Shown here: one piece after another, positions 20,603-32,185 of the stretch
Position numbering within the stretch: position 1 is the first letter of the stretch
Layout: each line of letters opens with the position of its first letter
From: Xanthomonas translucens pv. cerealis
GTDB lineage: Bacteria > Pseudomonadota > Gammaproteobacteria > Xanthomonadales > Xanthomonadaceae
Assembly (NCBI RefSeq): GCF_006838285.1
Contig: NZ_CP038228.1
Coordinates: 3,844,001 to 3,908,000 of the forward strand
Direction: 5' to 3'
Length of the DNA stretch: 64,000 nucleotides
Position numbers and translations under genes: made by a program
Notes under the pieces: model-generated
The model's input: only the letters and a program-made list of their open reading frames with translations
Told to the model about the DNA's origin: nothing
Databases searched by the model: none

Positions 20603-21874
20603 ATGCGAACCGTTCCGATGTCTTTGCCACGTCTGCCGCCCGCGCCGTCGCGCGGTGCCGATGCCAGCGCGCCTGTCTGCGTTGCCGCCACCGCCGGCCA
20701 TGCGCGCGACAGCGCGGGAGTGTTCGCCGGCCTCGGCGCTGCGCCGGTCAGGCGCGTGCGCACGGCACCGCGTTCGGTCGCGGCAAACGCGACACCGTCA
20801 TGTGGCGCGCGCCTGCTGCAGATCGATGCGCAAACCGCTGATCTGGCCAGTGCGCTTGCCCACGTGGATGACGCATCGGCGCAGTCGCCCGGACAGGATC
20901 CGCAAGGGGAGATGCGCTGCCGCGTGGTGCTCGAATGCATGCGCGCCTGCGCCGGCGAATCCTATACGGCCGAACTGGCGGCGGTCGCCGATATCGGCGG
21001 GCTGCATCTCGATGCGCCGATGTCCACGCCGCGGTTGAAACTGTGGGAGGGCGCGACGGATGAGGCGATCATCGTGGTGCTGGGCTTTTCCGGCACGCGC
21101 CCGGATGCTGCGAACGATCTGTTGTGCGACATGAAGAGTCAGCTCGCCCAGCCGCACGTCAACATGCTGGACGAGCGCCTGCCGACGTTGGGCAAGCTGG
21201 GAGTGGGCTGGCAGGAATGGTGGCAGTCCGAAGCGCAGTTGCCGCGCACCGACGGAGTCGTCATGAAGGACCTGCTGACCCGCTACGCGGACCGCGCGCG
21301 CGGCAGCGGCAAGGCACTGTCGGTGTCATTGACCGGGCATAGCCTGGGCGCGGCAGTGGCCACGGTCGCCGGCTTCGATATCGCGCACTTCCTGCGTGCG
21401 GGCGGGGCCAGCGGCAAGGTCAGCGTATATGCCTTTAACCCGCCACGCCTTGGGCAAGCGGGCATCGAGACGCTCTATGTGGATACCCTGAAATCGGAGC
21501 ACACCGCATTGCGATTCTCGCTGCGCCAGTTCGTCCGCGAGCTGGATCCGATCCAGTCCACGCCGTTGTTCATGCATCACCCGCACTGGGAGCACGACAG
21601 CGACGCCGATGCCGACGCCAGCGGCGATCGCTTCGCGCAGTTCGTCACCGCCACCGACCAGCCGGCGAGCATGATCAATCTGGCGGACAACCACGAATTG
21701 ACGCTGTGGCGCCCGTATTTCCTGTCCACGATCGAACCGGCCGAGTTGCAGCGCATCTTCGCTCCCATGCAGGTGCCGCCAGCGCCATCCGCGGACGCGG
21801 GTGTTTCCCGCAGGGAGTTCCTGACGCCGTTCCTGCCGCACCGTGAGCTGCCGATCGAGAACGGGCAGGAGTGA
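20603..21874 (+). CDS. Class 3 lipase domain protein, candidate type III effector
   Basis: 423 residues. A disordered Pro/Ala-rich N-terminus without signal peptide (about 1-65) precedes an alpha/beta-hydrolase of the fungal lipase (class 3) type: oxyanion segment VVLGFSGTRP near 158-167, nucleophile elbow TGHSLGAAVA with Ser247, and the strand VSVYAFNPPRLG. A His in the C-terminal part (ADNHELTLW) may complete the triad. Architecture and size recall XopAP of Xanthomonas and RipAL of Ralstonia, type III effectors with a class 3 lipase domain. I found no PIP box in the 130 bases upstream. The lipase fold is firm; the effector role is inference. Confidence 0.7.
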   Translation: MRTVPMSLPRLPPAPSRGADASAPVCVAATAGHARDSAGVFAGLGAAPVRRVRTAPRSVAANATPSCGARLLQIDAQTADLASALAHVDDASAQSPGQDPQGEMRCRVVLECMRACAGESYTAELAAVADIGGLHLDAPMSTPRLKLWEGATDEAIIVVLGFSGTRPDAANDLLCDMKSQLAQPHVNMLDERLPTLGKLGVGWQEWWQSEAQLPRTDGVVMKDLLTRYADRARGSGKALSVSLTGHSLGAAVATVAGFDIAHFLRAGGASGKVSVYAFNPPRLGQAGIETLYVDTLKSEHTALRFSLRQFVRELDPIQSTPLFMHHPHWEHDSDADADASGDRFAQFVTATDQPASMINLADNHELTLWRPYFLSTIEPAELQRIFAPMQVPPAPSADAGVSRREFLTPFLPHRELPIENGQE

Positions 21875-22015
21875 CGCTGCGGCCTACGTACCCGCTGCGT
21901 AGAACAACGCGCCCGCTGCTGCCTGGCGGGCGATCGCAGCGAAGACGCGCGCCGTGATCGGCACGCTTGCCAGGTCCGGCATCTGCCAGCGCTGGGCGGT
22001 CGGCGCTGCTTGCGC

Positions 22016-23959
22016 TCAACCCATACCGAGGCCGAGCCGGCGGTACAGCGTGCTGCGGCTGATCCCGAGCTGGCGCGCGGCGCCTGCGACGTTGCCGCCG
22101 CAGGCCTCCAGCGCCTGGCGCATCGCCGCCAGGGCGAGGCTGTCCAGGTCGGTCCGGGTAAGTGGCGCGTTCGCGCGCATCGCATGCGGTTCGCCCTGCG
22201 ATCCGCCCTGCCCTGGCGTCGCGCCGCCCCCTGCCGTGTGCATGCGCCGCGCCGCGCCTGGCAGATAGGCCGGCAACGCATCTGCATCCACCACGGCACC
22301 GGCGTCGCTCAGCGCGACCAGGGTGCGCAGGCAGGCCACCAGCTGGCGCAGGTTGCCGGGCCACGCATAGGCGCTCAGCGCCGCCAGCGCCGCCGCGCTC
22401 ATGCGCCGGCCCTGCCCCACCCGCGCCCACAGTTCCTGCACCACGCCACGCCGATCCGGATGCACGCGCAGCGCCGGAATCTGCACGCCGTGCTGGGCGA
22501 TGCGGTAATACAGGTCGGGGCGGAAACGGTGTTCGGCCATCGCCTCGTCCAGGTCGCGATGGGTGGCGCAGATCAGCGCGAAATCCAGCTTCACCGGTTT
22601 GCCGCCGCCCAATGGCAGCAGCTCGCGTTCCTGCAAGACGCGCAGCAGGCGCGGCTGCAGCGCCAGCGGCATGTCGCCGATTTCGTCCAGGAACAGCACC
22701 CCACCCTCGGCCTGGCGCAGCAGGCCCGGACTGCCGTGCTTGCGCGCGCCGGTGAAGGCGCCGTCCTCGTAGCCGAACAGTTCGGCCTCGATCAGGCCTT
22801 CCGGCAGCGCCACGCAATTCACCGCGACGAACGGCTTGCCGGCGCGCGCGCTGCGCCGATGCAGTTCGCGCGCGAACATTTCCTTGCCGGTGCCGGTCTC
22901 GCCCTGCACCAGCACCGGCAACTGCGCGTCGAGTACGCGCCGTGCGCGTTCCAGCGCCAGTTCCTGCGCGGCATCGAACAGCGGCGCATCGGCATGCGGC
23001 TGCGCGTGCGTGGCCGTGGATACGGTGATCGGCGGCGGCGGCGGCGAACGCCGCCGCGGCAACGCCTCGCCCGCGCTGTCCACGCGCCCGTGCAGCGCGC
23101 GGCCCTGCAGATCGATCACGCTGCCGTGCTGGCGCAACTGCGATAGCGGCTGTTCGAACAGGGCCGCGTGGGGCGCGCGGCCCAGGTCGTGCCGCTCCAG
23201 CCCGAACAGGCGCAGGCCGGCCTGGTTGGCGGCGACCAGCGTGCCGTTGCGGAACGCGAGCAGGCCTTCGTGCGCGGTGCCGAGCAGCGCTGGGTCGTGG
23301 TGCACGCGCAGCAGTTCGCACTCGGCGATGGCGTCGTCGAAATAGCGGTGCTCGATGCTGGCCACCGCCCTGCGCGCCAGGCCCAGCGCGTGCATGTGCT
23401 GCACGCTGGCATCGCCGGAAATGTCCAGCACACCGGTCAGCTGGCCGTAGGGATCGAAGATCGGCACCGCGGCGCAGCTGAGGATCCGGTGCGGCGCGAA
23501 GTAATGCTCGCCGCCGCGCACTTCCACCGAACGGCTCTCCACGATGGCGGTGCCGATCGCGTTGGTGCCGACCTGGGTCTCGCTCCAGCACGCGCCCGGC
23601 ATCAGCGCCACGCGCCCGGCCTTGTCGAGGAAGCCCGGGCTGCCCTCGGCATCGAGGATCCAGCCGTCTTCGTTGGTCAGCAGCACGATGCTGCCGGTAG
23701 CGGCGACATCGCCGGCCAGGCCGTCCAGTTCGGCACGGGCCAGCCGCCACAGGCGTTCGTGCGCTGCGCGCAATTCGCGCAGGCGCGGCGCGCTGACCGG
23801 CTCGATCGGCGGCGTGCCCTGCGCCGGCAGGCCCAGGCGCTGGCAGCGCTGCCACGACTGCAGGATGGTATCCGGCACCTGGCCGACCGGAGCGCCGCCG
23901 CGCTCGAAGAAGATCCGGCGGGCGTGGCCGAGCTGGTGCTGCGATTGCTGGTGCGCCAT
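22016..23959 (-). CDS. acoR: AcoR-type sigma-54-dependent activator
   Basis: 647-residue bacterial enhancer-binding protein. N-terminal GAF-type sensor region (IVLLTNEDGWILDAEG; NAIGTAIVESRSVEVRGGEHYF), a PAS-like middle segment, then the AAA+ domain with GETGTGKEMFARELH, the sigma-54 contact motif GAFTGARKHGSPG and FLDEIGDMP, and a C-terminal Fis-type helix-turn-helix (AAMRQALEACGGNVAGAARQLGISRSTLYRRL). The ATG at 23959 fits the AcoR family start MAHQQSQHQL. It is divergent from an aldehyde dehydrogenase operon that has a -24/-12 promoter, so it most likely activates that operon in response to a two-carbon substrate. Confidence 0.88.
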   Translation of the reverse strand: MAHQQSQHQLGHARRIFFERGGAPVGQVPDTILQSWQRCQRLGLPAQGTPPIEPVSAPRLRELRAAHERLWRLARAELDGLAGDVAATGSIVLLTNEDGWILDAEGSPGFLDKAGRVALMPGACWSETQVGTNAIGTAIVESRSVEVRGGEHYFAPHRILSCAAVPIFDPYGQLTGVLDISGDASVQHMHALGLARRAVASIEHRYFDDAIAECELLRVHHDPALLGTAHEGLLAFRNGTLVAANQAGLRLFGLERHDLGRAPHAALFEQPLSQLRQHGSVIDLQGRALHGRVDSAGEALPRRRSPPPPPITVSTATHAQPHADAPLFDAAQELALERARRVLDAQLPVLVQGETGTGKEMFARELHRRSARAGKPFVAVNCVALPEGLIEAELFGYEDGAFTGARKHGSPGLLRQAEGGVLFLDEIGDMPLALQPRLLRVLQERELLPLGGGKPVKLDFALICATHRDLDEAMAEHRFRPDLYYRIAQHGVQIPALRVHPDRRGVVQELWARVGQGRRMSAAALAALSAYAWPGNLRQLVACLRTLVALSDAGAVVDADALPAYLPGAARRMHTAGGGATPGQGGSQGEPHAMRANAPLTRTDLDSLALAAMRQALEACGGNVAGAARQLGISRSTLYRRLGLGMG

Positions 23960-23970
23960 GACGGCTCCGC

Positions 23971-24007
23971 TGTCGCAGATTGCGACAGGTGGTGGGACAG
24001 GTGTTCC
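23971..24007 (+). promoter_or_regulatory. Candidate upstream activator sites for the AcoR-type protein
   Basis: Two inverted repeats lie side by side: TGTCGC-N5-GCGACA at 23971-23987 and GGGACA-N2-TGTTCC at 23994-24007. They sit 120-160 bases before the -24/-12 promoter, a suitable distance for enhancer binding, and just upstream of the activator's own start. Confidence 0.55.
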
Positions 24008-24128
24008 GATAAACAGCACATCCGCCGCCAGCGCGCAATCGGCACGCGTGACGCGCTGCAGCAGGAATGCAGCCTGCGCGCCCATTGGCCGCGGCGCGCG
24101 GCCATGACGCGGCGCAACAGCGAAAACC

Positions 24129-24144
24129 TGGCATCGCTCTTGCG
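24129..24144 (+). promoter_or_regulatory. Sigma-54 (-24/-12) promoter of the aldehyde/alcohol dehydrogenase operon
   Basis: TGGCAT-N5-TTGCG matches the sigma-54 consensus TGGCAC-N5-TTGCW with GG and GC at the correct 10-base spacing. It is 60 bases upstream of the aldehyde dehydrogenase ATG. Confidence 0.75.
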
Positions 24145-24203
24145 GTGACTGCCTATCTGGATGGGCGTGTCCCATTCCTTTCCTACCGCCGCAGGAGACA
24201 CCG

Positions 24204-25733
<1,530 letters not shown>

Positions 25734-25993
25734 GTCCGCCGCGGCCGTGGGGCCGCCGCGCTCAGCGGTGGCCCCGCGCGTCGCGCGTGCTCACGCCGGG
25801 CGTGGCGCTGTCGGCGCATGGTGACGCACGTCAGTGCCGTGCGCGCCTGTCGCCCCGGTCGCCGCCCGTGCGTCCAGCCCGACACGCGGCCGCGCCAGGG
25901 CATTGCAGGCGACGCCGCTTCCTGATTTGGATCAAAGCGCACCATCGCCCAATCAGCGATGGTGCTGTCATCCGTTCTCCCAAGGAGTGCTGC
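25734..25993. other. 260-base gap between the aldehyde and alcohol dehydrogenase genes
   Basis: No gene or clear terminator is visible. The last bases contain a good ribosome site (AAGGAG, 8 bases before the adhP ATG). A separate adhP promoter is possible, but I cannot point to one. Confidence 0.35.
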
Positions 25994-27022
25994 ATGAACA
26001 AGACAATGAAAGCCGCCGTGGTCCGCGCGTTCGGCCAGCCGCTGACGATCGAGGAAGTGGAGGTGCCGCGGCCGCAGGCCGGCGACATCCTGGTCAAGAT
26101 CGAAGCCTGTGGCGTGTGCCACACCGATTTGCATGCGGCCGAGGGCGACTGGCCGGTAAAGCCGAATCCGCCGTTCATTCCCGGCCACGAGGGCGTGGGC
26201 CATGTGGTCGCGGTCGGCGCTGGCGTGAATCATGTCAAGGAAGGCGACCGGGTCGGCATTCCGTGGCTGTATTCGGCCTGCGGGCACTGCGAGCACTGCC
26301 TGGGCGGCTGGGAGACGCTGTGCGAGGCGCAGCAGAACTCCGGTTACTCGGTCAACGGCGGTTTCGCCGAGTACGCGCTGGCCAACGCCAACTACATCGG
26401 CCATCTGCCGAAGAACATCGGCTTCGTCGAGATCGCGCCGATCCTGTGCGCCGGCGTCACCGTGTACAAGGGCCTGAAGGTCACCGACACCAAGCCCGGC
26501 AACTGGGTGGTGATCTCCGGCATCGGCGGGCTCGGCCACATGGCGGTGCAGTACGCCAAGGCGATGGGCCTGAACGTGGCCGCGGTGGACGTGGACGACG
26601 CCAAGCTGGCGCTGGCCCGGCGCCTGGGCGCCACGGTGACGGTGAATGCGCTGACCACCGACCCGGTGGCCTATCTGAAGAAGGAGATCGGCGGCGCGCA
26701 CGGCGCGCTGGTCACCGCGGTGTCGCCGAAGGCGTTCGAGCAGGCGATCGGCATGGTCCGCCGCGGCGGCACGGTGTCGCTCAATGGGCTGCCGCCGGGC
26801 CATTTTCCGCTGGACATCTTCGGTATGGTGCTCAACGGCGTGACCGTGCGCGGCTCCATCGTCGGCACCCGCCTGGATCTGCAGGAGTCGCTGGACTTCG
26901 CCGAGCAGGGCTGGGTCGCCGCGACCGTGGCCACCGCCAGGCTGGAGAACATCAACGCCGTGTTCGCGCGCATGCGCGCCGGCCAGATCGAAGGCCGCAT
27001 CGTGTTGGACATGGCGGCCTGA
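25994..27022 (+). CDS. adhP: Zinc-dependent alcohol dehydrogenase
   Basis: 342-residue medium-chain alcohol dehydrogenase of the AdhP type, oxidising ethanol and similar alcohols to aldehydes with NAD. The catalytic zinc ligands are in [15 protein letters not shown] (Cys near residue 39) and GHEGVG. The structural zinc Cys cluster is [15 protein letters not shown], and the Rossmann motif is [11 protein letters not shown]. It follows the aldehyde dehydrogenase on the same strand and overlaps the next gene (TGATG), so alcohol is converted to acid by one gene set. Confidence 0.93.
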   Translation: MNKTMKAAVVRAFGQPLTIEEVEVPRPQAGDILVKIEACGVCHTDLHAAEGDWPVKPNPPFIPGHEGVGHVVAVGAGVNHVKEGDRVGIPWLYSACGHCEHCLGGWETLCEAQQNSGYSVNGGFAEYALANANYIGHLPKNIGFVEIAPILCAGVTVYKGLKVTDTKPGNWVVISGIGGLGHMAVQYAKAMGLNVAAVDVDDAKLALARRLGATVTVNALTTDPVAYLKKEIGGAHGALVTAVSPKAFEQAIGMVRRGGTVSLNGLPPGHFPLDIFGMVLNGVTVRGSIVGTRLDLQESLDFAEQGWVAATVATARLENINAVFARMRAGQIEGRIVLDMAA

Positions 27023-27417
27023 TGAGCAACGCCGCGCCCGTCTCTGCGTTACCGCTGCAGGTGCTGGCGACAGTGCCGGCGCTGCAGCTGATCGACACGC
27101 TGCGCGCGCGGCACGGGCCGCTGCTGTTCCACCAGTCGGGCGGCTGTTGCGACGGGTCCTCGCCGATGTGCTATCCGCAGGACGACTTCATCGTCGGCGA
27201 CCGCGACGTGCAGCTGGGCGAGATCGGCGGCGCACCGTTCTACATCGGCGCCTCGCAGTTCGACTACTGGAAGCACACCCAGCTGATCATCGACGTGGTG
27301 CCAGGGCGCGGCGGCATGTTCTCGTTGGAAAACGGTGAGGGCGTGCGCTTCCTGGTGCGCTCGCGGCTGTTCGGCGACGCGGAGTACGCGGCGTTGCAGG
27401 CGGCGGGGAAGGTGTGA
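27022..27417 (+). CDS. DUF779 family protein
   Basis: 131-residue protein of the DUF779 family, usually found next to acetaldehyde/alcohol dehydrogenase genes. Conserved are the Cys-rich stretch HQSGGCCDGSSPMCYP near residue 37 and the segment YWKHTQLIIDVVPGRGGMFSLENGEGVRF. The start overlaps the adhP stop, indicating translational coupling. The molecular role is not established. Confidence 0.85.
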   Translation: MSNAAPVSALPLQVLATVPALQLIDTLRARHGPLLFHQSGGCCDGSSPMCYPQDDFIVGDRDVQLGEIGGAPFYIGASQFDYWKHTQLIIDVVPGRGGMFSLENGEGVRFLVRSRLFGDAEYAALQAAGKV

Positions 27418-27466
27418 GGGGGGGGCAATACCGCAACCGCTTGTGCATCGTCCCGGGCGCACGAAT

Positions 27467-27538
27467 ATTGTGGGAGCGACTTCAGTCGCAACGGGCCTTA
27501 CCGGTAAAGCCTGTCGCGACTGAAGTCGCTCCCACAAT
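27467..27538. repeat. Complete REP-like palindrome
   Basis: Two near-perfect inverted arms, ATTGTGGGAGCGACTTCAGTCGC and its complement, about 23 bases each, surround a 26-base centre that holds its own smaller inverted repeat (TTACCGGTAA). Related single arms or pairs occur at 8729, 16805, 32186, 38758, 53811 and 57082, all between genes. This is the kind of repetitive extragenic palindrome common in Xanthomonadaceae. Confidence 0.8.
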
Positions 27539-27559
27539 TGCCCTGACAGGCCGACAGGC

Positions 27560-27949
<390 letters not shown>

Positions 27950-28022
27950 TCACCAACGGCTAACGGCACCGGCGCTACTGCTGCCCATCCCCATGCCGCC
28001 GATGCCGCCCGGAGCTTCCGCC

Positions 28023-28421
28023 ATGTGCCCCAGCGCCCGCCCCGATCCGCTGTTGTTCAATGCCCACCTGGATCCGTTGCCGGCCATGCCGCCGCAAGGT
28101 CCCGGCGATGCTCCAGGTCCGCGTCCGCACGACGCAGCGGACTACCGCCAATACAGCCTGGCCGACTATCGCCAGCGCCGCGACCGCCATGGCACCCCAT
28201 GGCGCGACCTGTGCCCGGCCTACGCGTTCGCGCTGCGCACCCACGCCGGCGGCTGGCCGCGCGCGCCCATAGCCGACACCGACGGCGAACTGGCCGCGCA
28301 CTGGGAGCAGGTCCGCGGCGAGTCGCAGCTGAACTGGCACCAGGCGCGGCCGGTGATCGAGGATGCGTGGCAGGCGCTGGACCATCTGCCGGCGCCGGCG
28401 CTGCGCGTGGAGGCGCACTGA
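28023..28421 (+). CDS. Hypothetical protein coupled to ku
   Basis: About 132 residues; the exact start is uncertain (an ATG at 27993 is also possible). The readable core is ADYRQYSLADYRQRRDRHGTPW...CPAYAFALRTHAGGWPRA and a C-terminal WEQVRGESQLNWHQARPVIEDAWQALD. Its stop overlaps the ku ATG by one base, so it is probably translated with ku. No named domain is recognised. Confidence 0.6.
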   Translation: MCPSARPDPLLFNAHLDPLPAMPPQGPGDAPGPRPHDAADYRQYSLADYRQRRDRHGTPWRDLCPAYAFALRTHAGGWPRAPIADTDGELAAHWEQVRGESQLNWHQARPVIEDAWQALDHLPAPALRVEAH

Positions 28422-29398
28422 TGGCGCGCCCGATCTGGACCGGCACCCTGTCCTTCGGCCTGCTCAACGTACCGGTGGCGCTGATGTCCGGCGAGCGCCG
28501 CGTCGATCTGCATTTCCGCATGCTCGATGCGCGCGACAAGCGCCCGATCCGCTTCGAGCGGGTCAACGCTGACACCGGCGAGGAGGTGCCGTGGAAGGAC
28601 ATCGTCAAGGCCTTCGAGTACAGCAAGGGCAACTACGTGATGGTCGAGCAGCAGGACATCGCCTCGGCCGCGCCGGAAAGCCACGAGACGGTGGAAGTCG
28701 AGGCCTTCGTCGACGCCGCCGACATCGACCTGCGCTATTTCGAGAAGCCCTACGTGCTGGTGCCGGGCAAGAAGGCGGAGAAGGGCTACGTGCTGCTGCG
28801 CGAGACGCTGCGCGCCACCGGCAAGGCCGGCATCGCGCGGGTGGTGATCCGCACCCGCGAATACCTGTCAGCGGTGCTGCCGCAGGAAGACGCGCTGGTG
28901 CTGATCCTGCTGCGCTATCCGCAGGAACTGGTCGATCTGGACGACTACACGCTGCCCGGCGGCAAGGCCGCCGACTACCGAATCAGCGCCAAGGAGACCG
29001 AGATGGCCGCACAGCTGATCGACTCCATGTCCGGCAAGTGGGATCCGGGGTCCTATCACGACGAGTTCCGCGAGCGCCTGCAGGCGGTGATCCAGAAGCG
29101 GATCGAGGCGCAGCAAGGCAGCGCCCAGGTGGAGGATGGTGCCGACACGCCGCAGCGCGAGGACGCCGCCACCAACGTGGTCGATTTCATGTCGCTGCTG
29201 CAGAAGAGCCTGGACGCCAAGCGCCGCACCCCGGCGAAGCAGGCGGAGGTGTCGGTGCCGGTGCGCAAGACCGCGAGAACGCCTACCAGGAAAGCGGCGA
29301 AGAAGGCGGCCAAGCCTGGCGTGAAATCCGCAAGCAAGGCCAAGCCGGCGAAGAAGGCCGCCGCAAGCAACGCGCAGGCGCGGCGCAAGGCGGGGTAG
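28421..29398 (+). CDS. ku: Non-homologous end joining protein Ku
   Basis: 325-residue bacterial Ku, a homodimeric ring that binds DNA double-strand ends and recruits LigD. The core begins with ARPIWTGTLSFGLLNVPVAL and includes VPWKDIVKAFEY and RTREYLSAVLPQEDALVL. After about residue 255 there is a long Lys/Ala/Arg-rich tail resembling histone H1, typical of Ku proteins with extended DNA-binding C-termini. LigD starts 7 bases after the stop, forming a two-component repair operon. Confidence 0.95.
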   Translation: MARPIWTGTLSFGLLNVPVALMSGERRVDLHFRMLDARDKRPIRFERVNADTGEEVPWKDIVKAFEYSKGNYVMVEQQDIASAAPESHETVEVEAFVDAADIDLRYFEKPYVLVPGKKAEKGYVLLRETLRATGKAGIARVVIRTREYLSAVLPQEDALVLILLRYPQELVDLDDYTLPGGKAADYRISAKETEMAAQLIDSMSGKWDPGSYHDEFRERLQAVIQKRIEAQQGSAQVEDGADTPQREDAATNVVDFMSLLQKSLDAKRRTPAKQAEVSVPVRKTARTPTRKAAKKAAKPGVKSASKAKPAKKAAASNAQARRKAG

Positions 29399-29404
29399 GG
29401 CGCG

Positions 29405-32119
29405 ATGACGCTGCGCGAGTACGTCCGCAAACGCCGCTTCGGCGCGACCCCGGAACCGACCGACGACAGCGTCGCGGCGCCGTCGCGGCGGCCGATCTTC
29501 GTCGTGCAGCTGCACCATGCCAGTTCGCGCCATTACGATTTCCGCCTGGAAGCCGATGGCGTACTGAAGAGTTGGGCGGTGCCGAAGGGCCCGTCGCTGC
29601 GGGTCGGCGAAAAGCGGCTGGCGGTGCAGGTGGAAGACCATCCGCTGTCCTATGCCGGTTTCGCCGGCGACATTCCCGAGGGCCATTACGGCGCCGGCCA
29701 TGTGGATGTGTTCGATCACGGCACCTGGTCGTGCGACGGCGAACCGCTGGCCGCGATCGCCGCCGGCAAGTTGGATTTCGTGCTGCACGGAGAGCGCCTC
29801 AACGGCAACTGGAAACTGGTGCGCACCGCGCTGCGCGGCAAGCAGCCGCAGTGGCTGCTGATCAAGCGCGACGACGCGTTCGCCGCCGATCGCGAGGCCG
29901 ACGACCTGCTGCAGGATGCGCCGGCGGCCGCGCCGAAACGCGCCGCCAAGGCGACGAAGGCCAGCAAGGCAAAACCCACGCGCGGCCAAGCGCCCGCCGC
30001 AACTGCCGCAACACCCGCAGCGCGGCCCCGGCGCAGCGACGCAGCCTGGCGCAAGCGCGCGTTGGCGCTGGACGGCGCGCACGATCGTCCGTGTCCGCCA
30101 GGCGAGCGTGCACAGCTGACCACCCTGCGCGAGCGCGCGCCCGACGGCGCGCAGTGGCTGCATGAAATCAAATGGGACGGCTATCGCCTGCTCGCCGATC
30201 TCGACGCCGGCCAGGCGACGCTGCGCTCGCGCAACGACCAGGCTTGGACCGAGACCTTTGCCGAGGTCGCTCACGCGGTGCAGGCGTTGCCGGTGAACGA
30301 GGCACGGCTGGACGGCGAGCTGGTGGTGCTCGATGCCGATGGCCGCAGCGATTTCTCAGCGTTGCAACGGGTCATCGACGGCAGCTCCAAGCAGCCGCTG
30401 CGCTACCTGGTGTTCGACCTGCTCGGCGTGGCCGGTGTTGACCTGCGCGACATGCCGCTGCTGCAGCGCAAGCACCTGTTGCGCGCGTTGCTGGGCGATG
30501 CGCCGGGCGTGCTGGCCTACAGCGACCACGTGCTCGGCCATGGCTCGGAGGTGTTCGCCGCGGCGGCGGCGAAGGGCTACGAGGGCGTGGTCAGCAAGCG
30601 CGCGGACGCGCGCCATCACGGCGGCCGCGGCGGCGACTGGGTCAAGACCAAGCACGAGAACAGCGACGATTTCGCCATCGTCGGCTACACCGATCCCAAG
30701 GGTGCGCGCAACGGCTTCGGCTCGCTGCTGCTGGCGCAGCGCAGCGCTGACGGGTTGCGCTATGTCGGCCGTGTCGGCACCGGTTTCGACGAATCCGGCC
30801 TGCGGCGGTTGCTTGCGCAGCTGCAGGCATTGCACAGCGAGCAGGCGGCGGTGGACCTTCCCGCGCATGCGCCGTTCCCGCGGCGCAGCGTGCACTGGGT
30901 GCGGCCGCAGTTGGTGGCCGAAGTCGCCTTCCGCGGCTGGGCCAAGGAAGGCTTGTTGCGCCAGGCCGCGTTCAAGCGCCTGCGCGAGGACAAGCCGCTG
31001 CAGGATCTTGGCGGCGATCGTGCGCTGCCACCGGCGGCAGCCAAGGGTAGCCATGCCGTGGCGGCGCGCGCTGCGGCGTCGGCGAAGAAGACCGCGCCGG
31101 CCGCGCGTGGGTCGGCCACGCTGGCGAAACGCAGCGCCTCGAACGGCGCTGCCGCGAAAAGCGGCGCCGCCAGGCGCAAGCCGGCGACTGCCAAGCCTGT
31201 GCCGCGCGCAAGCGCCGCGGCACGGAAGGCCGCTTCCTCCGCCAGCACCGATGCCGCGGCCGCAGCGGTTGTCCTCACCCACCCCGAGCGCGTGGTGTAC
31301 CCGGGCGCCGGCATCAGCAAGGGCGAGGTCGCCGATTACTACCGCGCCATCGCGCGATGGCTGCTGCAGGAGGTCGCCGGGCGGCCGCTGTCGCTGCTGC
31401 GCTGCCCCGAAGGTGCCGGCGGCGAATGCTTCTTCCAGAAGCACAACAACCGCGCGCTCGGCCAGCACGTGCAGGCGATCGCGCTGAAGCAGAAGAGCGG
31501 CACCGAGGACTACCTGTACATCGACGATCTCGCCGGCCTGCTGGAACTGGTGCAGATGAACACCCTGGAGCTGCATCCCTGGGGATCGACCGTGGACGAT
31601 CCCGAGCATCCCGACCGGCTGGTGTTCGACCTGGACCCGGGCGAGGGCGTGAGCTGGGCGCAGATCAAGGCCGCCGCGCGCGAGATCCGCACCCGCCTGC
31701 GCGAGACCGGGCTGGAGAGTTTCGTGCGCCTGTCCGGCGGCAAGGGCCTGCACGTGGTGGTGCCGATCGTGCCCGCTGCGGATTGGGAGCAGGCGCGCGA
31801 TTTCTGCGAAGCCTTCGCCCAGGCGCTGACCGCGTCCGCGCCCGAGCGCTACGTGGCAACGATGAGCAAGGCCAAGCGCAGCGGGGTGATCTTCGTCGAT
31901 TGGCTGCGCAACGGCCGCGGCAATACCAGCGTGTGCTCGTGGTCGCTGCGCGCGCGCACGCACGCCGCCGTGGCGGTGCCGCTACGCTGGGAGGAATTGG
32001 CGCGGATCGCCTCGTCGCAAGCGTTCCCGCTAGCCAAGGCGCTGCAACGCGCCGCGCGCCTGCGCGAGCATCCGTGGAAGGAGATGGCGACGCTAGAGCA
32101 GCGGTTGCCTGGGAGCTGA
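29405..32119 (+). CDS. ligD: Multifunctional DNA ligase D
   Basis: 904-residue LigD of the PE-LIG-POL order. The 3'-phosphoesterase domain comes first (FVVQLHHASSRHYDFRLEADGVL near residue 32), then an ATP-dependent ligase with the adenylated Lys in EIKWDGYRLL near residue 254 and EGVVSKRAD. A basic Ala/Lys/Arg-rich linker follows (about 545-625), then the primase-polymerase domain (HPERVVYPG, DLDPGEGVSW, RLSGGKGLHVVVP). With Ku it repairs double-strand breaks by end joining. All catalytic signatures I looked for are present. Confidence 0.95.
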   Translation: MTLREYVRKRRFGATPEPTDDSVAAPSRRPIFVVQLHHASSRHYDFRLEADGVLKSWAVPKGPSLRVGEKRLAVQVEDHPLSYAGFAGDIPEGHYGAGHVDVFDHGTWSCDGEPLAAIAAGKLDFVLHGERLNGNWKLVRTALRGKQPQWLLIKRDDAFAADREADDLLQDAPAAAPKRAAKATKASKAKPTRGQAPAATAATPAARPRRSDAAWRKRALALDGAHDRPCPPGERAQLTTLRERAPDGAQWLHEIKWDGYRLLADLDAGQATLRSRNDQAWTETFAEVAHAVQALPVNEARLDGELVVLDADGRSDFSALQRVIDGSSKQPLRYLVFDLLGVAGVDLRDMPLLQRKHLLRALLGDAPGVLAYSDHVLGHGSEVFAAAAAKGYEGVVSKRADARHHGGRGGDWVKTKHENSDDFAIVGYTDPKGARNGFGSLLLAQRSADGLRYVGRVGTGFDESGLRRLLAQLQALHSEQAAVDLPAHAPFPRRSVHWVRPQLVAEVAFRGWAKEGLLRQAAFKRLREDKPLQDLGGDRALPPAAAKGSHAVAARAAASAKKTAPAARGSATLAKRSASNGAAAKSGAARRKPATAKPVPRASAAARKAASSASTDAAAAAVVLTHPERVVYPGAGISKGEVADYYRAIARWLLQEVAGRPLSLLRCPEGAGGECFFQKHNNRALGQHVQAIALKQKSGTEDYLYIDDLAGLLELVQMNTLELHPWGSTVDDPEHPDRLVFDLDPGEGVSWAQIKAAAREIRTRLRETGLESFVRLSGGKGLHVVVPIVPAADWEQARDFCEAFAQALTASAPERYVATMSKAKRSGVIFVDWLRNGRGNTSVCSWSLRARTHAAVAVPLRWEELARIASSQAFPLAKALQRAARLREHPWKEMATLEQRLPGS

Positions 32120-32185
32120 GCCGGCGGGCGGCCGCGGATTGCGGCTTCCCTTTGTCGTTTTTTCCCGCACCTGCTGGCGTATCGC

